Part shown: piece after piece, positions 34,567-41,473 of the stretch | How positions within the stretch are numbered: position 1 is the first letter of the stretch | Layout of the letters: each line of letters begins with the position of its first letter | DNA from: Dyadobacter soli | GTDB lineage: Bacteria > Bacteroidota > Bacteroidia > Cytophagales > Spirosomataceae | Direction of reading: 5' to 3' | DNA length: 64,000 nucleotides | Assembly: GCF_900101885.1 (NCBI RefSeq) | Contig: NZ_FNAN01000006.1 | Span: 62,001 to 126,000, forward strand | The notes under the pieces: model-generated | What the model was told of the DNA's origin: nothing | The model's input: only the letters and a program-made list of their open reading frames with translations | The model's database searches: none | Position numbers and translations under genes: made by a program

Positions 34567-34755
34567 ATGTCTGATGAGGAAAGGAAGGAGCTGGAAGAGG
34601 AGGATCTGCTTTTAAAAAATCTGCTGAGATTCTATCACGAATACCGACAGAATCTCAGCATGACCAATCAGCAATTGGAACAACACGTTGATGCTATACT
34701 AGAACGCATATGGGAGATCAAACAGCTTTTGAAAAGTTCAATGGAGAATCCTTAG
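34567..34755 (+). CDS. Small acidic coiled-coil protein, hypothetical
   Basis: The 62-residue product from ATG 34567 is MSDEERKELEEEDLLLKN, continuing as a single amphipathic helix (RFYHEYRQNLSMTNQQLEQ). No family is recognised. The frame is open upstream to 34486, but those residues look non-coding. It overlaps the next ORF by 46 nt. Codon use is plausible for a real gene, but no homology can be claimed. Confidence 0.5.
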   Translation: MSDEERKELEEEDLLLKNLLRFYHEYRQNLSMTNQQLEQHVDAILERIWEIKQLLKSSMENP

Positions 34756-34958
34756 TACATCCGCTATTCCTGCCTTATGTAAAGGAATACCTTGCTTTGG
34801 AATCTGAGGAAGAACGTAAAAATTTCTGGAAAACCAGGAAGATCGACGCAGATCAAGAAACCATAACAGCGGCATGGCGTTATGGGATGCAACGACTCGC
34901 CGGGCGTGCGGACGACCTGAAAAGGCGAGTCATTGCAGCAAAATGCGCGGAGTGTTAA
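34710..34958 (+). CDS. Small hypothetical protein
   Basis: An 82-residue ORF starting MGDQTAFEKFNGESLVHP, with a helical middle (LPYVKEYLALESEEERKNFW) and a basic C-terminus ending in KCAEC. It overlaps the preceding small ORF by 46 nt in another frame, and its stop directly abuts the convergent rnr stop (34958/34959). No family recognised. Confidence 0.5.
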   Translation: MGDQTAFEKFNGESLVHPLFLPYVKEYLALESEEERKNFWKTRKIDADQETITAAWRYGMQRLAGRADDLKRRVIAAKCAEC

Positions 34959-37346
34959 CTACCGCCTCCGCCTCTTAGGTTTCGCCGAACTTCCACCTCC
35001 GGTGCCACCTGAGCCCCGTTTCACACGCCCGGAGCCGCGCGGCTCCTTAGGCTTACGGTCACGTGGCCTGCGATCGCTGTCCCGGTCGAAACCTGGACGG
35101 CTAAATTCGCTTCTGCGACCGGGCTTGGTTCCAGCCAGGTAAAGGTCCATACTCCTCCGGGCGAGGTTGGTTTCCTTCACTTTTACCTTAACGCCATCGC
35201 CAAATGCATATATTTTCTTGGTATGTTGGCCGATAATGCGGTAGTTATCCTTATCAAGCTCGTAGTAGTCGTCGCCGAGGTCGGTCATGCGGATAAGGCC
35301 TTCCGAAGCGGTTTCCGTGATTTCCACGAAGATTCCGAACTCTGTGACGCCTGTAATGATGCCGTCGAACTCTTTGTCAGGGTCCATCATGCTCATATAC
35401 TCGACCTGCTTGTATTTGATGGAAGCCCGTTCCGCCTCCGCAGCAAGCCGCTCGCGCTCGGATGAATGCTTCGAAGCAAGTTCATATTGTTCACTATCCA
35501 CATTGCTGCCGCCATCGATGTAATGCTGCAACAGCCTGTGCACCATCACGTCGGGATAGCGGCGGATCGGCGAGGTGAAATGCGAATACCGCCTGAATGC
35601 GAGCCCGAAGTGACCGAGATCCGCGGTGCTGTACCGCGCTTTGGCCATCGTACGCACGGCCAGCGATTCGATGAGGTTTTGCTCCGGTTTGCCTTCTACT
35701 TTCGCCAGCATCGCATTCATCGACTTCGCAATTTTGCCCTCTTCCTCCACTTCCAGTTTCAGGCCCAGTTTGGCCACAAAGTTGGCAAATGTCTGCAAGC
35801 GATCCGGGTCGGGTGCCTCGTGGATGCGGTACACCATCGTGTTTTTGTCTTCGCCTTTGGACAGCGAGTACACGTATTCCGCCACGCGCTTGTTGGCGAG
35901 CAGCATGAATTCCTCGATCAGCTTGTTCGAATCGTGGCGCTCTTTGGTATAAATGCCCAATGGCCGTCCTTCGGGATCGAGGCGGAAGCGTACTTCCGGC
36001 GTTTCGAAATTGATAGCACCCTTTTTGAAACGCTCCTTTCTGAAAACTTTGGCCAGCTTGTTTAGCGTATCCAGCTCTTTCGGAAAATCGCCTTCGCCCG
36101 AATCGAGCACGGCCTGTGCTTCTTCGTAACTAAATCGCCTGTCGGAATGGATGACGGTCCGGCCAAACCACTCTTTGAGCAACTTACCTTTGGAAGTAAT
36201 CTCAAAAATGGCCGAAAATGCCAGCCGGTCTTCGTTCGGACGCAGCGAGCAAAGGTTATTCGAAAGTTTTTCCGGCAGCATTGGTACCGTCCTGTCTACT
36301 AGGTAAACGGACGTTGCCCGCCGAAATGCCTCTTTTTCAAGCTCGGTACCCGGCAGTACATAATGCGAAACGTCGGCAATATGCACGCCCACTTCCACCA
36401 CATCTTCATCCAAATATCTTACAGACAATGCGTCGTCAAAGTCCTTCGCATCTACAGGGTCGATGGTGAACGTCAGCACATCGCGGATATCGCGACGTTT
36501 GGCAATGTCCTTTTTAGCGATTTTATCCGGAATCTTTTGCGCCTCAGCTTCCACGATTTCCGGGAAATGGTACGGCAACCCGAACTCCGCCAGGATTGCG
36601 TGCATTTCCACGTCGTTGTTACCTGCTTTTCCAAGCACGGAAACGATCTCGCCCTCTGCCTGGCTCCTGCGCGTCGGCCATTCTTTCACTTTTACAATGA
36701 CCTTATCGCCGTGGCGGGCCTCGCCTACTTCGTCCGGTTCGAGGAAAATCGGGTCGAAAAGCTTCTTGTTATCTGGCTGGACGACCGCGAAACGCGGGTT
36801 AATCTCGATAATACCTACAATTTCGGCATTGGAGCGCTCTATGATCTCGGTAACGCGGCCTTCCGTCCGGTTGCGGCCTGAATCGTTTCGTGACCTGGAA
36901 TTCCGTGTGTTGCGTGAAAGCGGTTGAATCTGCACGATATCGCCATCCCAGGCGCCATTCAGCAATTCCAGATCCACGTAAATATCATCATCGCGCCCAT
37001 CAATGATAACGAATGCAAACCCCTTATTGACGCGATCTACGCGGCCGACCATCCCTTGCGGCTTGGTTTTGAGCGGAACGGCGGTGTAGGTGCCGTTTTT
37101 ATGGTATACCAGTCGCCCGTCCTGTTCCAGTTCGTGCAGGATTTCGTTGAAAAGTACCCGTACTTTTTTGTCGTGCACCCCGAAATGGTCGTGCACATCG
37201 AAGGGCCGGAATGCGTGTTCGGCGTTCAGATCGAAGAACGCGGCGATGTCCGCCTTTAAATTATCTATATAAGAAACAATATGATGAGGAGTCGAAGCCT
37301 CTCTTTTCTCCGGTTGGAGTTTCCTTTTATTCTTTTTTTCTCTCAT
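34959..37346 (-). CDS. rnr: Ribonuclease R
   Basis: The 795-residue protein contains, in order, an N-terminal winged-helix region, cold-shock OB domains, the RNB catalytic domain and a C-terminal S1 domain. RNB motifs include TIDPVDAKDFDDALSV, holding the catalytic Asp cluster, and YSHFTSPIRRYPDVMVHR. The S1 domain begins near DGIITGVTEFGIFVEI. A long Arg/Gly/Ser/Lys-rich tail follows. RNase R degrades structured RNA 3' to 5'. It is 10 nt downstream of the PolB-type exonuclease gene, probably one operon. Confidence 0.96.
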   Translation of the reverse strand: MREKKNKRKLQPEKREASTPHHIVSYIDNLKADIAAFFDLNAEHAFRPFDVHDHFGVHDKKVRVLFNEILHELEQDGRLVYHKNGTYTAVPLKTKPQGMVGRVDRVNKGFAFVIIDGRDDDIYVDLELLNGAWDGDIVQIQPLSRNTRNSRSRNDSGRNRTEGRVTEIIERSNAEIVGIIEINPRFAVVQPDNKKLFDPIFLEPDEVGEARHGDKVIVKVKEWPTRRSQAEGEIVSVLGKAGNNDVEMHAILAEFGLPYHFPEIVEAEAQKIPDKIAKKDIAKRRDIRDVLTFTIDPVDAKDFDDALSVRYLDEDVVEVGVHIADVSHYVLPGTELEKEAFRRATSVYLVDRTVPMLPEKLSNNLCSLRPNEDRLAFSAIFEITSKGKLLKEWFGRTVIHSDRRFSYEEAQAVLDSGEGDFPKELDTLNKLAKVFRKERFKKGAINFETPEVRFRLDPEGRPLGIYTKERHDSNKLIEEFMLLANKRVAEYVYSLSKGEDKNTMVYRIHEAPDPDRLQTFANFVAKLGLKLEVEEEGKIAKSMNAMLAKVEGKPEQNLIESLAVRTMAKARYSTADLGHFGLAFRRYSHFTSPIRRYPDVMVHRLLQHYIDGGSNVDSEQYELASKHSSERERLAAEAERASIKYKQVEYMSMMDPDKEFDGIITGVTEFGIFVEITETASEGLIRMTDLGDDYYELDKDNYRIIGQHTKKIYAFGDGVKVKVKETNLARRSMDLYLAGTKPGRRSEFSRPGFDRDSDRRPRDRKPKEPRGSGRVKRGSGGTGGGSSAKPKRRRR

Positions 37347-37355
37347 GTATCAATG

Positions 37356-38090
37356 TTATTCAACCCGGAGGATATTTCCTTCGGGTATTTGGTCAAGGCA
37401 ATGCAGCCGCAAATACAATTGTGCCAGCACTACCACGTCCTCTCTGCAATATCGGGAAATTTTAGCCAGATCATTTTCCTCGTAGTAAACCTTTGTTACC
37501 TGGTCGCCGCTCATTTCGTTTTTGCTTCCGGGAATATCGAAAACGGCAGCGAGCAGATCGAGCGAGGTGTAACTTTTGTAATCACCGAATTTCCACAGAT
37601 CCATCGTGTCCTGGTGGAGAAGTTCCCAGGGCTTTTTACCCGTGATTTGTAATGCTTTGGGGATTTCGATGCGGTGGATCAGCATCCGTCGGCAAATGAA
37701 CGGGAAGTCGAATTCTTTGCCATTGTGGGCGCAGAGGATCAGCTGTTCGGCAGGGTATTTTTCAATCAATGCCTTGAATTGCAGCAGCAACTGAACTTCG
37801 TCGTTTCCGGTGAAGCTACTCACCTTAAACGCAATCTCCTCTTTTTCGTTCCAATAGTAAGCGCCGAAAGCAATGCAGATGATCTTCCCGAACTCCGCAT
37901 AAATGGCGCCGCGGTCGTAGAAACAATCCGCATTGGTAGTGCTATCGTCGCCTTTTTTGAGCGTCAGGGCCTTTTTATCCCAGAGCTTCTGCATCCGTTC
38001 GGGTAGCTCGTCGTAGCTCGCACGGGAGCAAACGGTTTCAATGTCGAGGAGCAGGAAATTTTTGGAGCGGCGTTTGAAATCTTCTGTCAT
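37356..38090 (-). CDS. PolB-type 3'-5' exonuclease (DnaQ-like, DEDDy)
   Basis: From ATG 38090 the protein has 244 residues. Exo I is LLLDIETV with the Asp and Glu ligands, Exo II is CAHNGKEFDFPFICRR, and Exo III is ISRYCREDVVVLAQLYL with the Tyr/Asp pair of DEDDy enzymes. This fits the predicted 3'-5' exonuclease related to the PolB proofreading domain, stand-alone here. It probably trims DNA or RNA 3' ends. It is followed by rnr with a 10-nt gap; the longer frame to 38171 adds unlikely residues. Confidence 0.87.
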   Translation of the reverse strand: MTEDFKRRSKNFLLLDIETVCSRASYDELPERMQKLWDKKALTLKKGDDSTTNADCFYDRGAIYAEFGKIICIAFGAYYWNEKEEIAFKVSSFTGNDEVQLLLQFKALIEKYPAEQLILCAHNGKEFDFPFICRRMLIHRIEIPKALQITGKKPWELLHQDTMDLWKFGDYKSYTSLDLLAAVFDIPGSKNEMSGDQVTKVYYEENDLAKISRYCREDVVVLAQLYLRLHCLDQIPEGNILRVE

Positions 38091-38180
38091 AATGTGTGTA
38101 GGGTTTAAATGATGATTTTCAATATTATGCAAAATATTGAAATGACAATGCATCTCATTCAAACCCAGCACGAAAGAACG

Positions 38181-38594
38181 CTACTGGTGCAAAACCCCTT
38201 CCAGCCCCGGCGGATCGATCGTCATCATATTTTCTTCCACGATGCTGTCGGGCACGAAGATGAACTTCTTGTCAAAAATCTGGCTGCCAATGAAATAGCT
38301 CACCCAAAACTCATTGTTCAAATGAAAAACATCAGGCATAATAGGCTCTACCACCACGTGGCCGCCCGACGGTATTTCAGGGAAAAAATGCCTTAATGTC
38401 GACGTCCGCTGATCCGTGTTCAAACCCGATTCACTGTTGCTGTACCCTTTCGAAGTCACGAAAACGCTCGTTACCGGCTCGTCGTTGCGGTTGATCACGA
38501 TCACGTTCCATTCTTCGGCATTCAACTCATTGATACTCCGCACTATCGCTACTTGTATTCCCTTCACAGGGTGAAAAATAATGTCTTTCTTCAT
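38181..38594 (-). CDS. Conserved hypothetical protein in the lipB-rnr cluster
   Basis: This 137-residue protein begins MKKDIIFHPVKGIQVAIVRS and looks all-beta, with repeated short strands (EEWNVIVINRN, SVFVTSKGY, NNEFWVSYFIGSQIF). Its start codon overlaps the lipB stop (TAATG at 38592-38596), so it is translationally coupled to lipB. I do not recognise a functional family; no enzyme motif is visible. Confidence 0.8.
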   Translation of the reverse strand: MKKDIIFHPVKGIQVAIVRSINELNAEEWNVIVINRNDEPVTSVFVTSKGYSNSESGLNTDQRTSTLRHFFPEIPSGGHVVVEPIMPDVFHLNNEFWVSYFIGSQIFDKKFIFVPDSIVEENMMTIDPPGLEGVLHQ

Positions 38595-39316
38595 TACGCT
38601 ACTTCCAATTCCATGCTGAACAACTGCGCCAGATGGTTTTTTAATTTAACTGAAACTTCTTCCAAATTCACTTCCTTGCCGAGCTCCGCCGCCAGCGACG
38701 TAACCGCTTTGTCATCAATGCCGCAAGGGACAATATTCCCGAAATACGAAAGATCCGTATTTACATTCAATGCAAAACCGTGCATTGTCACCCAACGGCT
38801 CGCCTTCACGCCCAGTGCGCAGATTTTCCTCGGATTTTGCTGTTCTTCGAAGTCAATCCAAACGCCAGTTAGTCCGGCAATGCGGCCCGCTTGCACATTA
38901 TATTCAGCTAATGTAAGAATAATCGCCTCTTCGAGCGTGCGCATGTATACGTGTATGTCCGTGAAGAAGTTGTCGAGATCGAGGATCGGGTAACCGACGA
39001 TCTGTCCCGGGCCATGGTAGGTAATGTCGCCGCCGCGGTTGATTTTGTAGTACTTCGCCTGTTTCGAGGCCAAGTCTTCCTCCGCGAGCAGCAAATGGTC
39101 CGGCTTGCCGCTTTTGCCCAGCGTATATACATGCGGGTGCTGACAGAAAAGCAGGAAATTAGGAGTTAGCTGCTGGTTCACTTCACTTAGCCCGCGGTTT
39201 TGCGTCTTAATCGCCAACGTCTCGGCGAAAATTTTTTCCTGGTAATCCCAGGCCTCCTGGTAATCGATCAGGCCGAGGTCGCGGAATGCTACTTTTTTAT
39301 TGATCAGGGTATTCAT
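38594..39316 (-). CDS. lipB: Lipoyl(octanoyl) transferase
   Basis: The 240-residue protein carries the LipB signature RGGDITYHGPGQIVGYP, with the substrate-binding His, and the C-terminal segment GVKASRWVTMHGFALNV with the catalytic Lys. The usual catalytic Cys lies in NIVPCGIDDKAVTSL. LipB moves octanoyl from ACP to lipoate-dependent enzymes. lipA is not adjacent. Confidence 0.95.
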   Translation of the reverse strand: MNTLINKKVAFRDLGLIDYQEAWDYQEKIFAETLAIKTQNRGLSEVNQQLTPNFLLFCQHPHVYTLGKSGKPDHLLLAEEDLASKQAKYYKINRGGDITYHGPGQIVGYPILDLDNFFTDIHVYMRTLEEAIILTLAEYNVQAGRIAGLTGVWIDFEEQQNPRKICALGVKASRWVTMHGFALNVNTDLSYFGNIVPCGIDDKAVTSLAAELGKEVNLEEVSVKLKNHLAQLFSMELEVA

Positions 39317-39440
39317 TTCAAATCTTAAAAAAATTCTGGGACGAAGGTGTTACCAATTTCCCAATGTGACGTCTAAATATTCAGACCGGAAGCGTCCGGT
39401 TCATGAAACATATTGTACACACATGTCCCGGTTCCACAAC

Positions 39441-39454
39441 GCTAATTTATTAGC
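39441..39454. promoter_or_regulatory. Possible operator of the toxin-antitoxin operon
   Basis: A perfect dyad GCTAAT-TT-ATTAGC lies 11 nt upstream of the -7 box of the TA operon, followed by an overlapping TTAGCTAA palindrome. Type II antitoxins usually bind such palindromes next to their own promoter. Confidence 0.4.
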
Positions 39455-39465
39455 TAAATGTTCGT

Positions 39466-39473
39466 TAAATTTG
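39466..39473 (+). promoter_or_regulatory. Probable -7 box of the toxin-antitoxin operon
   Basis: TAAATTTG matches TAnnTTTG and lies 24 nt before the antitoxin start codon. No clear -33 element. Confidence 0.45.
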
Positions 39474-39497
39474 TTAGTGCAACTAAATTCTGTGGTT

Positions 39498-39728
39498 ATG
39501 AAGATTTTACTGGATGTCAAAAACGAAAAAGCGGAACTCTTCATGAAGATGCTTCGAAAGCTTCCGTACATCAAATTCAAGCCACTTTTGCCAATCCATT
39601 TCAAAATTTTGGACGACGCAATTGACATTGTTGACGACATAGAGTTAATCGAACAGGGTAAGTTGGAAACCAGGGACGCAAAAGAGTTTCTGGATGAGTT
39701 ACTTTGTCAGAACGACGCAAAGGTTTGA
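39498..39728 (+). CDS. Antitoxin of a RelE-type toxin-antitoxin pair
   Basis: A 76-residue protein starting MKILLDVKNEKAELFMKML, followed by an acidic helical part ending LELLCQNDAKV-like. It precedes and overlaps the toxin gene by 35 nt, typical of type II TA operons. The frame is open upstream to 39300, but that part overlaps lipB and looks non-coding. The start at 39498 fits the -7 box at 39466. It is family-unnamed but matches small Bacteroidota antitoxins beginning with a single beta strand. Confidence 0.75.
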   Translation: MKILLDVKNEKAELFMKMLRKLPYIKFKPLLPIHFKILDDAIDIVDDIELIEQGKLETRDAKEFLDELLCQNDAKV

Positions 39729-40026
39729 AACTGAGTTCAAACAGCTTTCAAAGAAGTACCCTTCTCTGTCAAAAGAGGTTTTCGAATTGATACTCTTTCT
39801 TGAATCAAACCCTACCCATGGCATTCCCTTGGGCTTGGGTTGTTACAAGTTAAGGCTTGCCATTAAATCCAAGGGAAAAGGCAAGTCGGGCGGAGCGCGT
39901 GTGATTACATATGTTCAGGTTACGAGCAAATCGGTGCGGCTTCTGTCAATCTATGACAAAAGCGAACTGGATTCGATTAAGATTTCGGAGTTAAGAGAAC
40001 TTGTTTCCAAGCTCGATCAAGATTAG
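39694..40026 (+). CDS. RelE/ParE-family toxin
   Basis: The 110-residue protein has the RelE/ParE fold signature: RRFETEFKQLSKKYPSL-like N-terminal helices, then the strand motif YKLRLAIKSKGKGKSGGARVITYV and VRLLSIYDKSELDSI near the end. The basic KSKGKGKSGGAR loop is typical of HigB/RelE-type mRNA interferases. It is translationally overlapped with the antitoxin. Cleavage of mRNA at the ribosome is the expected activity (family knowledge). Confidence 0.85.
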   Translation: MSYFVRTTQRFETEFKQLSKKYPSLSKEVFELILFLESNPTHGIPLGLGCYKLRLAIKSKGKGKSGGARVITYVQVTSKSVRLLSIYDKSELDSIKISELRELVSKLDQD

Positions 40027-40051
40027 TATTCAAACTTAACATACACACATT

Positions 40052-40411
40052 ATGGCAATACACAACGACCTCGGCCGCTGGGGTGAAACCACTGCGGCAT
40101 CCTTCCTTCTTGAAAAAGGCTTCAAAATCATCGCCAAAAATTACCGCAACTGGCAGTCCGAGATCGATCTGATTGTCACGAAAGACGATATGCTCATTTT
40201 CGTCGAAGTCAAAACGCGAACCGGCACCGCATTCGGGATGCCGGAAGAATTCGTCAATGCGACCAAGGCGAAACTTGTCATGCGCGCCGCCGAGCAATAC
40301 ATTTTCGATATCGATTGGGAGCATGACGTCCGGTTCGACATTGTTTCGATCCTCACCTTGCCCGATGGCTCCACCGACATCCGCCACATCGAGGACGCAT
40401 TCAGCCGGTAA
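40052..40411 (+). CDS. YraN/UPF0102 family endonuclease-like protein
   Basis: The 119-residue protein starts with LGRWGETTAASFLLEKGFKI, typical of YraN. The restriction-endonuclease-like core EIDLIV...FVEVKTRTG holds the Glu, Asp and E-x-K residues of a PD-(D/E)XK site. Function in cells is poorly defined; Holliday-junction or repair nuclease roles are proposed for the family. It follows the TA pair by 25 nt but belongs to the core genome. Confidence 0.92.
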   Translation: MAIHNDLGRWGETTAASFLLEKGFKIIAKNYRNWQSEIDLIVTKDDMLIFVEVKTRTGTAFGMPEEFVNATKAKLVMRAAEQYIFDIDWEHDVRFDIVSILTLPDGSTDIRHIEDAFSR

Positions 40412-40491
40412 CGTTACCAACAGTTATAAGTAGAAACCCAATCACAGCACATTTTGAAGATATTCTTTAAGTATTTCAAAATCTGACTGTA

Positions 40492-41376
40492 ATGAAAGAG
40501 GATTTGGTACTGAACCGGCGGCAAATGCTCAAAAGCAGTGCGCTCCTGCTTGCGTCCGCGGCGTTAGACGACGCCAATGCTTCCATGTCTGCCAATGCAT
40601 TTGCCCCGAAATACCAGATCGGCGCCTGCGACTGGTCAGTGGGAAGGCAGCTGAGCCCTGAAGCATTCGAAAGGGCGAAACAGATTGGTTTACACGGCAT
40701 TCAGGTAAGTTATAATACGGGAAAGGACGAAAAGGGCCTCTCGGTACCGGAAACCTTGCAGGCGATTCGAGACGCGTCCGCTCGCACGGGCGTGAAGGTA
40801 TCGAGCCTGGCGATTGGCGAACTGAACCGCGTGCCCTATAAATCGCAACCGAAGACGGAAGAATGGGTCTGGAACAGCGTGGATGCGGCGAAAGCGTTGG
40901 GTGTGAAAGTGATTTTGCTCGCATTCTTCTCGGATGGCGACCTGCGGAACGACGACACCGGTAAAAAAGCCGTGATCGAACGCTTGAAAAAAGTAGCGCC
41001 GCACGCGGAGAAACAAGGCATTACCCTGGGTATCGAATCGTGGCTGAGCGGACAAGAGCATTTGGACATTATTAATGCAGTCGGCTCGAAGGCGGTGAAG
41101 GTTTATTACGATTTCCGCAATTCCACGGACGCCGGTCATGACATTTTCAAGGAAATACCGATGCTCGGAAAGGACATGATTTGTGAAATACATATGAAAG
41201 AAAACGGTCAGCGCCTCGGCGAAGGCCCGCTCGACTGGCCGCGAGTGGCGAAAGCGGTAAAGGACATCGGGTACGAGGGCTGGATGCAGATCGAAGGCGC
41301 CACGCCGCGGGGCGCAGAAATTATCCCGGCTTACCAGCATAATCTGAACTATCTCAAAGGGTTGTTTTTATCTTAA
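40492..41376 (+). CDS. Exported sugar phosphate isomerase/epimerase-like TIM-barrel protein
   Basis: The 294-residue protein begins with a twin-arginine-type signal (NRRQMLKSSALLLASAA), so it should be exported folded by Tat. The xylose-isomerase-like barrel shows IGLHGIQVSYNTG, the metal-binding Glu in GITLGIESWLSG, and CEIHMKENGQRLGEG and YEGWMQIEGATP near the end. It begins the accessory sugar locus, 97 nt before the PVC-type cytochrome gene. Such proteins act on keto or deoxy sugars; the substrate is unknown. Confidence 0.88.
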   Translation: MKEDLVLNRRQMLKSSALLLASAALDDANASMSANAFAPKYQIGACDWSVGRQLSPEAFERAKQIGLHGIQVSYNTGKDEKGLSVPETLQAIRDASARTGVKVSSLAIGELNRVPYKSQPKTEEWVWNSVDAAKALGVKVILLAFFSDGDLRNDDTGKKAVIERLKKVAPHAEKQGITLGIESWLSGQEHLDIINAVGSKAVKVYYDFRNSTDAGHDIFKEIPMLGKDMICEIHMKENGQRLGEGPLDWPRVAKAVKDIGYEGWMQIEGATPRGAEIIPAYQHNLNYLKGLFLS

Positions 41377-41382
41377 AACTTA

Positions 41383-41470
41383 GGGAGTAAAGGAGGAAAG
41401 GGAGGAAGGAGGACGGGGGATTTTCCTCCCTTTCTCCTTCCTCCATCCTCCCCTTTCTCCATTCTCCTTC
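41383..41470. repeat. Polypurine/polypyrimidine inverted element (copy A)
   Basis: A purine-only arm (AGGAGGAAAGGGAGGAAGGA type) at about 41383-41420 faces a pyrimidine arm (CTCCCTTTCTCCTTCCTCC type) at 41423-41470. Together they can form a long imperfect hairpin just before the cytochrome gene. A related pyrimidine tract lies at 45296-45370. Confidence 0.7.
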
Positions 41471-41473
41471 AAT

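Noticed and set aside
39300-39497. N-terminal extension of the antitoxin frame
   Set aside because: It overlaps the lipB start and the promoter region and reads as non-coding; the ATG at 39498 fits the -7 box.
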